Assembly (NCBI GenBank): GCA_964478335.1
Contig: CAYZIC010000043.1
Span: forward strand, 1-18,044
DNA from: CAYZIC01 sp964478335
GTDB taxonomy: Bacteria > Verrucomicrobiota > Kiritimatiellia > RFP12 > DVOR01
Reading direction: 5' to 3'
DNA: 18,044 nucleotides
Part shown: piece by piece, positions 6,867-14,488 of the stretch
How the letters are laid out: each line of letters opens with the position of its first letter
How positions within the stretch are numbered: the first letter of the stretch is position 1
Notes under the pieces: model-generated
What the model was told of the DNA's origin: nothing
The model's input: the letters and a program-made list of their open reading frames with translations, nothing else
Databases searched by the model: none
Program-made: the position numbers and the translations under genes

Positions 6867-9800
6867 ATGGCCTCGATCGCCCCACAGTTGACAAAGTTTA
6901 AGCGCCTCATGGCAACCACCTTGCCTCGGGGTATGGAGGCCTTTACCCTTGCCAATCTCCCGGCACCGGCTATTGCCTTTCTTGCCGCCTGCACCCACGA
7001 ATCCCTCACCTACCTCGTCTGCCCAACACCCGCTCGCGCCGAACAGCTCTACGCCGACTTGACCTTGATTACGCCATTGCGGGCATTGCTCTTGTCACCC
7101 GCCGATGACGAAGCTGCCGCCCAAACGGGCGCACGCACCAGCCAAGTCCAGGCCATCACCTCAGCATCGATACAAGAGCCCCTGATTGTCGTCTCATCAA
7201 TCCATGCGCTCATTCAGCCCATTGCTGACCCAAAAGCCCTCGCCGCACAGACCATCGCCGTCGACTGCGACCAAGACCTACCCTTTGACACACTCGCACA
7301 GCGCTTAACAGAGATCGGCTACCGCAGAGAAGAGGCCGTCTACGAGCCCCTCACCTTCTCGATCCGAGGAGGCATCGTCGACATTTGGACCACGGGCTCA
7401 GAAACCCCCACCCGCCTCGAATTCTTCGGCGATACCATTGAGTCGATTCGTACCTTTGACCCCATGACCCAGTGCTCCACCCACCCCATCAAGCACGGCC
7501 AGATCCTCCCCACCCCAGCCTTTAAGCTCCCCGCCAAACAGATCCTCACTCTCTCACCGCCAGCGGGCTTTATCTTTGACGACCACAACCTCATCGACGA
7601 TGCCCTCGATCAACTCCCTCTATTCCCCGCAAGAATAGCCAAAGGCGCCACCAATGTCGAGACCTTTGCCAAGCTTGTCATGGGGTGCGCCTACCACCAG
7701 ATCTACCTCGGTGACCCTGCCAAACCCAAATTCGGCCGTCCTCCAGTGCTCATTACACCCATTATTGGCGTGCGGGAGCTTGGAGGTAAATCAACCGCCA
7801 ATCCAGAGTTTTACGCTCGCACCAGAAATGCCCTCCTCTTTGATCTCGACAAACGCGCCCGCACCAAAGAGACCATCTATATCTGCGCAGAATCTGCCGC
7901 CGCTGCCGAGCTCATTGGACAAGCACTCCCGCCAGATTCGCCCGTTAAGCTCATTGAGCTCCCGCTCTCCGAGGGATTTACCTGCGCCAATATCAAGCTC
8001 ACCCTCATTGCGCAAAGCGACCTCTACCCCATCAAGCGCACCTGGAAAGCCCCCACTAAAAAGCAAACGGCCGTCACAGGACAAAGGATCGAGACCTCGT
8101 TAGATATCCAGCCTGGAGAATTGGTCGTCCACTTAGAGCACGGCATTGGCCGATTTGTCGGCCTTACAGAGATCGAGATGAATGGAGTCCGCTCCGAGGT
8201 CTTTACCTTAGCATACGCCAATGGCGCCAAGCTACACGTCCCCACCACACACGCCCACCTCCTCTCACGATACATCGGCCCCAACCCCCAAAAAGTCAAG
8301 CTCCATAGCCTCGATGGTATGCGCTGGATCAAAGAGAAGCGCAGCGCCGAGTCTGGCGTCGAAGACCTCGCCGCCAATCTCCTCGAAACCCAAGCCCGCC
8401 GACGCATCACCCCCGGCTTTGCCTATGATGTCAAGGCTCAGTGGATTGCCGAGTTTGAGGCGCTCTTTCCCTATCAAGAGACCGTCGACCAAACCCGTGT
8501 CATCGCCGAGATCAAAGCCGACATGGCATCGACCGCATCCATGGATCGACTCGTCTGCGGAGATGCGGGATATGGCAAGACCGAGGTCGCCATGCGCGCG
8601 GCATTTATTGCTGTGATGAACCACAAACAGGTCGCCGTTTTGGCACCGACCACCGTCTTAGCCGAGCAGCACTACGAGACCTTTTGCGACCGCATGAGCC
8701 AATTCCCCATCAAGATCGACGTCCTCAGCCGCTTTAGGACAGTAGGCCAGCGAGCCAAAACCCGCCTCGAGGCCACCCAAGGCAAAGTCGACATCCTCAT
8801 CGGCACCCATGCCCTGCTATCAGAGAATATCCCCTTTAAAGATGTCGGTCTATTGATCATTGACGAAGAGCAACGATTTGGTGTCGCCCACAAAGAGATG
8901 ATCAAGCGCGTCAGGAGCTTTATTGACGTACTGACCCTCTCCGCCACACCCATACCCCGCACCCTCTATTTGAGCATGACAGGAGCCCGAGACCTCAGCC
9001 TCCTGCAAACCCCACCATCCAATCGCGTCGCCGTAGAGACAATTATCCAAACCGATAGCGACGAAGTCCTACGGCCAGCCATTTTGAGAGAATTAGGGCG
9101 CGGCGGACAGGTCTTTTATCTTTACAACCGCGTCATGACCATCGGCAGGATCTACAAGCGCCTCAGAGAGCTCGTGCCAGAAGCCAAGATCGCAGTCGCC
9201 CATGGACAAATGTCACCCAGAGAGCTCGCCGCCATTATGAAAGATTTCGAGGGCGGCCATACCAATTTACTCATCTGCACCACCATTGTCGAGAGCGGCA
9301 TTGATATTCCACGAGCCAATACCATTTTGATAGACCGAGCCGATCGATTTGGTATTGCAGACCTCTACCAATTGCGAGGACGCGTTGGCCGATCGATTAT
9401 TAAAGGCTACGCCTATTTGTTGTTACCCAGTAGCGGCAATGTTGACTCGCAAGCCAGACAACGCCTTGGCGCATTAAAACGCCACAGCGGCCTAGGAGCC
9501 GGCTACAACCTCGCCCTGAGAGATTTAGAGATCCGCGGCGCAGGCAATTTATTAGGCGCAGCACAAAGCGGCCATATTGCCACCATTGGCTTTACCCTCT
9601 ACTGCCAATTGTTAAGACGGACCGTAGCCCGACTCAAAGGAGAAAAGCCCCCCGTCATTGTCGACGTTGAGCTCAGCCTCGATTTTATTGCCACCTCACC
9701 TGGAGATCTATCCGACGCAGCAGCAACCATACCCTATAGTTATGTCGAAGACGACGCCCAGCGCATGGGCGTGCACCGCAAAATCGCAGAAGCCACCAGT

Positions 9801-10076
9801 TTAGTCGAATTGCGCAAGATCAGCCAAGAGCTCACCGATCGATTTGGCAAAGCACCCCATAGTGTAGAGCGATTTTTCAAGTTAGCGCAATTGCGACTAT
9901 TGGGAGCCCATGCCAAGCTCAGCAAGATCGAAGTCAGAGACAATAGACTGACCTTTTTTGACAAAGTCAACCGCGCACCCCTGCATCGCTATCGCGATCT
10001 CCCCCTCTCAGGCAAACTCACGCTAGACAAAAAGCTCACGCAGATCCAAAAGGTCCTCGCCCAGCTCACGCACTAA
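6867..10076 (+). CDS. mfd: Transcription-repair coupling factor Mfd
   Basis: An ATP-driven translocase of 1069 residues (E. coli 1148) that pushes stalled RNA polymerase off damaged DNA and recruits UvrA. The N-terminal UvrB-like module includes SIRGGIVDIW (165-174) and RLEFFGDTIESIR (183-195). The CarD-like RNA-polymerase-binding module follows, PGELVVHLEHGIGRFVGL (416-433) to LHVPTTHAHLLSRYIG (456-471). The RecG-like motor has Walker A GDAGYGKT (565-572), APTTVLAEQH (593-602), DEEQRFG (666-672), SATPIPRTL (692-700), TTIVESGIDIP (805-815) and QLRGRVGRS (835-843). The motif LRDLEIRGAGNLLG (884-897) and the C-terminal UvrA-mimic regulatory domain (about 945-1035) complete the family layout. 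Walker A is GDAGYGKT rather than the common GDVGFGKT. ATG 6867 follows the hexokinase stop by 7 bp, with a rather distant AGGA at 6852-6855; ATG 6909 is a possible alternative. Confidence 0.96.
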   Translation: MASIAPQLTKFKRLMATTLPRGMEAFTLANLPAPAIAFLAACTHESLTYLVCPTPARAEQLYADLTLITPLRALLLSPADDEAAAQTGARTSQVQAITSASIQEPLIVVSSIHALIQPIADPKALAAQTIAVDCDQDLPFDTLAQRLTEIGYRREEAVYEPLTFSIRGGIVDIWTTGSETPTRLEFFGDTIESIRTFDPMTQCSTHPIKHGQILPTPAFKLPAKQILTLSPPAGFIFDDHNLIDDALDQLPLFPARIAKGATNVETFAKLVMGCAYHQIYLGDPAKPKFGRPPVLITPIIGVRELGGKSTANPEFYARTRNALLFDLDKRARTKETIYICAESAAAAELIGQALPPDSPVKLIELPLSEGFTCANIKLTLIAQSDLYPIKRTWKAPTKKQTAVTGQRIETSLDIQPGELVVHLEHGIGRFVGLTEIEMNGVRSEVFTLAYANGAKLHVPTTHAHLLSRYIGPNPQKVKLHSLDGMRWIKEKRSAESGVEDLAANLLETQARRRITPGFAYDVKAQWIAEFEALFPYQETVDQTRVIAEIKADMASTASMDRLVCGDAGYGKTEVAMRAAFIAVMNHKQVAVLAPTTVLAEQHYETFCDRMSQFPIKIDVLSRFRTVGQRAKTRLEATQGKVDILIGTHALLSENIPFKDVGLLIIDEEQRFGVAHKEMIKRVRSFIDVLTLSATPIPRTLYLSMTGARDLSLLQTPPSNRVAVETIIQTDSDEVLRPAILRELGRGGQVFYLYNRVMTIGRIYKRLRELVPEAKIAVAHGQMSPRELAAIMKDFEGGHTNLLICTTIVESGIDIPRANTILIDRADRFGIADLYQLRGRVGRSIIKGYAYLLLPSSGNVDSQARQRLGALKRHSGLGAGYNLALRDLEIRGAGNLLGAAQSGHIATIGFTLYCQLLRRTVARLKGEKPPVIVDVELSLDFIATSPGDLSDAAATIPYSYVEDDAQRMGVHRKIAEATSLVELRKISQELTDRFGKAPHSVERFFKLAQLRLLGAHAKLSKIEVRDNRLTFFDKVNRAPLHRYRDLPLSGKLTLDKKLTQIQKVLAQLTH

Positions 10077-10177
10077 GCCTCACTCCCGTGCTTAAAGTTG
10101 CCAAAGAAACAAACGACTCAGGCGTTTTCTCTAAAAACCCAAAGGCTTTGGTCACTTTCAATAGGGGATTACACATT

Positions 10178-10213
10178 TTGAGCTTCCCTTTTTACGCCCG
10201 TTTATGCTATACT
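10178..10213 (+). promoter_or_regulatory. Promoter of the cdsA-dxr-manA operon
   Basis: TTCCCT (10184-10189), an 18-nt spacer and TATACT (10208-10213), with an extended-10 TG just upstream (TGCTATACT). An alternative reading is TTGAGC (10178-10183) with TATGCT (10203-10208) at 19 nt. The predicted start for the first reading is near 10220. The upstream block from 10172 closely matches the one before the tRNA operon. The rest of the mfd-cdsA gap (10077-10170) shows no terminator and no gene. Confidence 0.5.
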
Positions 10214-10220
10214 ACCATCA

Positions 10221-10245
10221 AGTTTAGCGGGTTTGTCGCTAAGCT
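10221..10245 (+). promoter_or_regulatory. Stem-loop at the predicted 5' end of the cdsA mRNA
   Basis: AGTTTAGCG (10221-10229) pairs with CGCTAAGCT (10237-10245): 9 bp including one U-G wobble, loop GGTTTGT. It starts where transcription from the TATACT box should begin. A 5' hairpin of this kind can protect an mRNA from 5' decay, but it has no T-run, so it is not a terminator. The cdsA Shine-Dalgarno GAGG (10277-10280) lies downstream and is not in the stem. Confidence 0.45.
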
Positions 10246-10288
10246 TCCCATCCCCTAATTCACAAAGCTCCACAACGAGGATCTCCTT

Positions 10289-11191
10289 ATGTCTCTCAAA
10301 AGAATCGTCACTGGCCTATGCGTTGCCATCTTCTGGGTCGTCGCCCTACAATTCCTCCCGCTCGTCGCGCTCTTTGCTGTCCTTATCGGAGCTCAATTTA
10401 TCTGTCTCTATGAATTTGGCAATATGATTAAAAAGGCGAATTACGACTTTCCGCTCTTGTCGATCTTTGGCGCGGGTGTGATTTGGCAATCTTATTGCTA
10501 TTGTGCGCCATCGTCTCCTCTTGGTGCTCAAGCTGATCTGGTGCTCTTGGCTACTCTCGTCTTTGCCCTCCTCATGCGTGTCATGCTGGATAATCGTATC
10601 AAAAAGCCTCTGGAAACCAGTGCAATCTCGGTCTTGAGCTTTGTCTACATCCCCTTTTTCCTCTCTTATCTCTTGCGTATCACGCAGTTGTCCACTGGCT
10701 CTGCGCTCGTCACCTCTCTCAAGGAGCTCTTTCACATTTCAACTCCTGCTAACATTGCTGGCATGACGATGATCCTCTTTATCGTGGCGGTGGTCAAAAT
10801 GAGTGACGCCGGTGGCTACTTCATCGGCTCTGCCTTTGGCAAACACAAGCTAATCCCGCGTCTCTCTCCTGGCAAAAGCTGGGAAGGTCTCTACGGTGGT
10901 CTCGTCTTCTCTCTCCTGACTGCGGGTGGTTTTTACTGGGCTGGCCAACACTACGATTTAGCAGCCTTTAGCCTCATTCGGGCCTTCTCTCTCCCTCAAA
11001 TCCTCTCTCTCTCCGTCGTCTTGGTCATTGTGGGTCTCTTGGGGGATCTCTTTGAGTCACTCTGCAAACGCGCCACGGGTGTGAAAGACTCAAGTGCGCT
11101 TTTCCCCGCGATGGGTGGTTTTCTCGATACCTTTGACAGTCTGATCTTCACCCCTGCGATTGTCTACTATTTCTTACTCTGGATCCGTTAG
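10289..11191 (+). CDS. cdsA: Phosphatidate cytidylyltransferase CdsA
   Basis: An integral inner-membrane enzyme of 300 residues that turns phosphatidic acid and CTP into CDP-diacylglycerol, precursor of the phospholipids. The sequence is mostly hydrophobic with about seven or eight membrane segments. Conserved blocks are SDAGGYFIGSAFGKHKL (172-188) with RLSPGKSWEG (191-200), and the C-terminal signature SLCKR..GVKDSS..FPAMGGFLDTFDS (257-284). That signature differs from the E. coli form at two places: Met replaces the His of PxHGG, and Thr replaces Arg in the final D-R-x-D. ATG 10289 has GAGG 8 nt upstream. It is the first gene of an operon, with dxr 6 bp downstream. The pairing of cdsA with dxr is widespread in bacteria. 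Confidence 0.95.
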   Translation: MSLKRIVTGLCVAIFWVVALQFLPLVALFAVLIGAQFICLYEFGNMIKKANYDFPLLSIFGAGVIWQSYCYCAPSSPLGAQADLVLLATLVFALLMRVMLDNRIKKPLETSAISVLSFVYIPFFLSYLLRITQLSTGSALVTSLKELFHISTPANIAGMTMILFIVAVVKMSDAGGYFIGSAFGKHKLIPRLSPGKSWEGLYGGLVFSLLTAGGFYWAGQHYDLAAFSLIRAFSLPQILSLSVVLVIVGLLGDLFESLCKRATGVKDSSALFPAMGGFLDTFDSLIFTPAIVYYFLLWIR

Positions 11192-11197
11192 TCCGCC

Positions 11198-12400
11198 ATG
11201 AAAAAGATTGTCTTACTCGGGGCAACGGGCTCCATTGGCACCAGCACCCTCCGTGTGATCGAGGCACATCCCGACCTCTTCCAACTCATTGCGATCAGTG
11301 CCGCGACCCAAGCTGACAAGGCTCTTGCCATTGCCCAACGCTACCACGTGCCCCACGTGGCGATCACGGACAACTCCGCCTACCAATCAGCCTGCGCCAC
11401 CTATCCCTCTGACATCACGCTCCATGGTGGTCAATCCTCCCTCTCCACCCTCGCTAGCCTCCCCGAAGCTGACATTGTCCTCTGTGCAGTCGTGGGCATG
11501 GCTGGTCTCCTCCCCACCCTCGCTGCCATCCATGCCAAACACGACGTCGCCCTCGCCACCAAAGAGGTCCTCGTCGCAGCTGGTGACCTCGTCATGGCCG
11601 AACGCGCCCGCTATGGTGTCAAGCTCCTGCCCGTCGACAGTGAGCACTCTGCGCTCTATCAATGTCTCCAAAGCCGCTCCTTTGTTCCCGCCTGCACCCG
11701 CACATCCTCGACCGACACACCCGCCGAATCGGCCATTGAGACGCTCATACTTACCGCCTCAGGGGGGCCCTTTTACAACACTCCCGACTTCTCCTGGTCT
11801 CAAGTCACCCTCGCCTCTGCCCTCAACCATCCCCGCTGGAAGATGGGTGCCAAGGTCACCATTGACTCGGCCACAATGATGAATAAAGGGCTCGAGCTGA
11901 TCGAGGCTTGCCATCTCTACAACATCCCCCAAGACAAAGTCCAGATCTGGGTTCATCCGCAGAGTATTATTCACTCACTGGTGCACTTTGTAGACGGTTC
12001 ATACCTTGCGCAATTAGCGCCGCCCGACATGGCGATTCCGATTCAATTTGCGCTGAGTGCGCCCGATCGCCTTCCCACGCCGATGCCCACGCTAGACCTC
12101 TCTATGATGCGTCAGCTTGATTTTGATGCGCCAGATACGGAGCGCTTTCCCTGTTTGGCCTTAGCCCGTCGTGCGATTCAAGTCGGTCAATCTCTGCCCG
12201 CAGTGATGAATGGTGCCAATGAAGTTGCCGTGCAGGCCTTTTTAGATGGGCGCATCACCGCCGACCGCATTGCTCCGCTGATCACCGCTGCGATGGACAA
12301 TCTCCCCCTCTTTGCCTGTCACACGGTAGACGACTATTTACATGCTGACCACCTCGCACGCCAGCTGACGCTTGCAACCATCTCTGCTTTGGAGAGCTAA
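11198..12400 (+). CDS. dxr: 1-deoxy-D-xylulose-5-phosphate reductoisomerase (IspC)
   Basis: A cytoplasmic enzyme of 400 residues that converts DXP to MEP with NADPH and a divalent metal, the first committed step of non-mevalonate isoprenoid synthesis. Blocks: NADPH-binding LLGATGSIGTSTL (6-18), ATKEVLVAAGDLV (120-132), metal site LPVDSEHSALYQ (144-155; D147, E149), LTASGGPF (185-192), the flexible-loop region HPRWKMGAKVTIDSATMMNKGLELIEA (211-237; metal ligand E233) and VHPQSIIHSLVHFVDGS (252-268). The motif usually written ANKE is ATKE here. It sits 6 bp after cdsA and 3 bp before manA. No Shine-Dalgarno is clear before ATG 11198, so expression may rely on coupling to cdsA. Confidence 0.96.
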   Translation: MKKIVLLGATGSIGTSTLRVIEAHPDLFQLIAISAATQADKALAIAQRYHVPHVAITDNSAYQSACATYPSDITLHGGQSSLSTLASLPEADIVLCAVVGMAGLLPTLAAIHAKHDVALATKEVLVAAGDLVMAERARYGVKLLPVDSEHSALYQCLQSRSFVPACTRTSSTDTPAESAIETLILTASGGPFYNTPDFSWSQVTLASALNHPRWKMGAKVTIDSATMMNKGLELIEACHLYNIPQDKVQIWVHPQSIIHSLVHFVDGSYLAQLAPPDMAIPIQFALSAPDRLPTPMPTLDLSMMRQLDFDAPDTERFPCLALARRAIQVGQSLPAVMNGANEVAVQAFLDGRITADRIAPLITAAMDNLPLFACHTVDDYLHADHLARQLTLATISALES

Positions 12401-12403
12401 GTT

Positions 12404-13372
12404 ATGACCAAGTACAAACCCTACCCCCTCTTTTTCAAGCCCATCTACAAATCCATGTTATGGGGAGGCACCGAGATCGCCTCGCACTTTAATCGCGCCC
12501 ACACACCGACGCCCTGTGCCGAGTCCTGGGAAGTCTCCACCCACCCGGGTAATTGCTCAATCATTGAGAATGGCCCCTTTAAAGGTCACACTCTTGACGA
12601 AGTCGTGCAAGTCTTTGGCACGACCCTCCTGGGCGAAAAGGTCAAAGACCCCACCCACTTCCCTCTGCTCTTTAAGGTCATCGATGCCCAGCAAGATCTC
12701 AGTGTGCAAGTCCATCCCAATGGCACCACCGTCACCAAGACTGGTGGCGAATCCAAGCATGAGATGTGGTATGTCTTAAAAAAGAAAGACCCCGCAGCCA
12801 CTTTAGCCGCTGGCTTCAAACCCGGCACGGCCCCCGCTGCCTTGCCCCAAGCCCTCGCCGACAAGACCGTTGGCTCCCTGCTCAACCAAGTCGTCGTCAA
12901 TCAAAATGAGGCGATCGAGATCCCGGGAGGCCTCGTGCACAGCATTGGTGCTGGCCACTTAATCTACGAGGTGCAGCAAAGCTCCGACACGACCTTTAGG
13001 CTCTATGATTGGGATCGCTGCGATGCTCACACCGGCAAACCTCGCGAGCTGCACATCGACCAAGCCATGGACGCTATCGACTGGGATTTATCCCCCACCC
13101 AGCCCATTGCCGCACCCCACGATCACCACTGCAAGCACGTCTTAATCAAGACCGATCACTTCACCTTTGGTGAGATCACCCTCACCCACCACCAAGCGCT
13201 CATCACCAAGAACAGCTTTATGGTGCTCTTTTGTGCGCGTGGCAAATCGACCCTCGAGTGTCTGGGCAATGAATACACCCTCACGGCAGGCTCGAGCGTG
13301 CTCATCCCCGCCCACACCAACGTCTTGCTCGAAGCGATCAGCAAGACGACGGTGCTCTTTACGACGCTGTAG
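12404..13372 (+). CDS. manA: Mannose-6-phosphate isomerase, type I, short (ManA)
   Basis: A zinc-dependent cupin isomerase of 322 residues interconverting mannose-6-phosphate and fructose-6-phosphate. It has the short class like Bacillus subtilis ManA (about 315), not the ~390-residue E. coli form. The four zinc ligands are visible: Q102 and H104 in QVHP, E120 in KHEMWYVL, and H179 in PGGLVHSIGAG. Other family blocks are ESWEVSTHPGN (40-50), FPLLFKVIDA (86-95) and YEVQQSSDTTFRLYDWDR (188-205). ATG 12404 follows the dxr stop by 3 bp, with GGAG at 12391-12394 inside the end of dxr. It is the last gene of the cdsA operon. It would feed mannose into glycolysis or supply mannose-6-phosphate for GDP-sugars; the nearby hexokinase could supply its substrate. 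Confidence 0.94.
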   Translation: MTKYKPYPLFFKPIYKSMLWGGTEIASHFNRAHTPTPCAESWEVSTHPGNCSIIENGPFKGHTLDEVVQVFGTTLLGEKVKDPTHFPLLFKVIDAQQDLSVQVHPNGTTVTKTGGESKHEMWYVLKKKDPAATLAAGFKPGTAPAALPQALADKTVGSLLNQVVVNQNEAIEIPGGLVHSIGAGHLIYEVQQSSDTTFRLYDWDRCDAHTGKPRELHIDQAMDAIDWDLSPTQPIAAPHDHHCKHVLIKTDHFTFGEITLTHHQALITKNSFMVLFCARGKSTLECLGNEYTLTAGSSVLIPAHTNVLLEAISKTTVLFTTL

Positions 13373-13393
13373 GGCGAGGCAGCTCGCTGCGCT

Positions 13394-13428
13394 TGCTACA
13401 CAGAGGTGGCCTGCGGCCACGGGTAGCG
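13394..13428. repeat. Two-tier hairpin downstream of manA
   Basis: The inner stem GTGGCC/GGCCAC (13406-13411 with 13415-13420, loop TGC) sits inside an outer stem TGCTAC/GTAGCG (13394-13399 with 13423-13428, one wobble), separated by a small internal loop. It begins 21 nt after the manA stop and is REP-like in size and GC content. A role as an mRNA 3' end stabiliser is only inference. Confidence 0.5.
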
Positions 13429-13517
13429 TGAGTAAGGAGCGCCTGCGGGAGTAAGATACGGGAGTTGATTTTTTTGGGAGCTGGGGTTTGGGGAGGTTTC
13501 AGCGAGCCTATAGGCGA

Positions 13518-13565
13518 GGATGTGATCACGACCGCAGGGATTGCAATCCTTTGCCCGAAACATCC
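13518..13565. repeat. Nested stem structure
   Basis: GGATGT (13518-13523) pairs with ACATCC (13560-13565), enclosing AGGGATT/AATCCTT (13536-13542 with 13545-13551, one wobble) around the perfect palindrome GGATTGCAATCC. The enclosing arm also carries the palindrome GTGATCAC. It could fold as a two-stem DNA cruciform or RNA. No known structured RNA family was recognised. Confidence 0.4.
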
Positions 13566-13574
13566 GCAAGCCCG

Positions 13575-13613
13575 CCTCTGCGTCTCTCTGCGTCTCTCTG
13601 CGTCCTCTGCGTT
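13575..13613. repeat. Short tandem repeat, GCAGAG type
   Basis: CGTCTCTCTG occurs twice exactly (13581-13600), flanked by degenerate copies CGCCTCTG and CGTCCTCTGCG, then GTTAAAATCTT. On the minus strand this reads AACGCAGAGGACGCAGAG and so on. From memory, repeats of this type are scattered through many environmental bacterial genomes and yield spurious peptides such as NAEDAERRRE, which is what the minus strand encodes here. It should not be annotated as protein. Confidence 0.6.
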
Positions 13614-13694
13614 AAAATCTTGCGACGTGCATCTCATCTGGCAGTCCTGCGAGCGCAACTCGCCTCAATGCTTGATGCCTGTTGCGGGCGAGCC

Positions 13695-14468
13695 CTATTT
13701 ACGGCCACCGCCTTTACCTCCACGGCCGCCCATCACACCAGGAAATTGGTTAGTGGTGGATTGATTGATGCCTTGTAGGATGTCTTGCAAGGCTTTGCCA
13801 TCTTCTCCTGTAATACCAAAAGATTCTAGGGCTGCGCTCGTCAGGTTTTCGCGTTCTTTTTCTTGCAGACTAAAGAGGGATTGTGAGGTTTCGCGCATTT
13901 GAGCGATCAATTCCTGGGATGGGTTTTCGCCACTTGCGCGGACTTCGCCCATTTGAGCCATGATCTCAGCGCGCGCTTGAACAGCCTCAGTAAATGCCTG
14001 ATGGATCTCACGGCCCTCTGGGGTCAGGTAATCGAGATTAATGCCGTTGAGGAAATCCACCTTCTCCTGATTGGCCTGAGCTACACGCGTGCGAAATTCC
14101 TCCATGCGCTTTTGGATCTCCTCATATTTTTTGGGATCCTTTTCCTTGATTTCTGCGAGGTAATTTTTGCGAACAGGCTTTGCAGCGGGCGTTTTTTGCT
14201 GTTTGGTCTCGACGGCGAGAGGCAGAGCTGGGGCATTTTTGATGGTCTGTAGCTCCTTGAGTAGCGCATCATAGAGCTCTTGCAGAGCGGCCAATTGCTG
14301 GGCGAGGCGTTCTTTTTCAGCAGGGGAGTCGGTCAAGACCTTAACCGTCTGTACGGGGGCAGGCGGTTGATCGACAAGTGGCGTATCTGGCACGATGACA
14401 TGGCCCAGGATAAAAGCAATGGCGGCAGTTGCAATCAAAGCGAGGACGAGTAGAGGGGTACGTTTCAT
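13695..14468 (-). CDS. Membrane-anchored coiled-coil protein with Gly/Arg-rich tail, function unknown
   Basis: Not recognised as a named family. 257 residues: a basic N-terminus and one hydrophobic segment (about 5-26, signal anchor or uncleaved signal), a Pro-rich linker (29-40), a predicted coiled coil (about 49-77), an Ala/Lys/Pro linker (80-100), then highly charged helices (101-140 and 150-215), and a tail rich in Gly with basic residues (GGRGGKGGGRK, 247-257). Most of it should face the periplasm. The helical part with LTPEGREIHQAF loosely recalls Spy/CpxP-like periplasmic proteins, but I cannot support that assignment. ATG 14468 is backed by a strong AAGGAA site (14475-14480, minus strand) with 6-nt spacing. 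It is the last gene of the TPR-Nif3 operon, 20 bp after the Nif3-like gene. Confidence 0.8.
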   Translation of the reverse strand: MKRTPLLVLALIATAAIAFILGHVIVPDTPLVDQPPAPVQTVKVLTDSPAEKERLAQQLAALQELYDALLKELQTIKNAPALPLAVETKQQKTPAAKPVRKNYLAEIKEKDPKKYEEIQKRMEEFRTRVAQANQEKVDFLNGINLDYLTPEGREIHQAFTEAVQARAEIMAQMGEVRASGENPSQELIAQMRETSQSLFSLQEKERENLTSAALESFGITGEDGKALQDILQGINQSTTNQFPGVMGGRGGKGGGRK

Positions 14469-14488
14469 GGGGATTTCCTTATTAATAG

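Larger units (their letters stand above)
13373..13694. repeat. Gene-free palindrome-rich interval between convergent operons
   Basis: No convincing gene lies here. The interval holds short perfect palindromes and hairpins: GCGAG-GCAG-CTCGC (13374-13387), GTGGCC-TGC-GGCCAC (13406-13420), GCCTATAGGC (13506-13515), GTGATCAC (13522-13529), GGATTGCAATCC (13538-13549) and GCGAG-CGCAA-CTCGC (13649-13663). Two short direct repeats also occur: GAGTAAG (13430, 13449) and GCCTGCGG (13409, 13441). A tandem GCAGAG-type repeat lies at 13575-13613. The pattern resembles a mosaic of REP-like dispersed elements. The hairpins just past the manA stop might act in 3' end formation, but none has a terminator T-run directly after it; the only long T-run is at 13470-13477. 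Confidence 0.6.

Noticed and set aside
7791..8624. Leftward frames antisense to mfd
   Set aside because: They lie over conserved Mfd domains and have no features of their own.
10139..10156. Possible terminator after mfd (CCAAA-GGC-TTTGG)
   Set aside because: The stem is only 5 bp and no T-run follows.
13470..13477. T-run as a terminator for manA
   Set aside because: No adequate stem lies directly before it, and the nearby hairpins are more than 40 nt away.
13575..13613. CRISPR-like array
   Set aside because: The units are contiguous 10-mers without spacers, and no cas gene is present.
13359..13658. Leftward and rightward frames across the palindrome-rich interval
   Set aside because: The translations come from the GCAGAG repeat (NAEDAERRRE-like and CVSLRLSASS-like) and from palindromes; no credible start sites.
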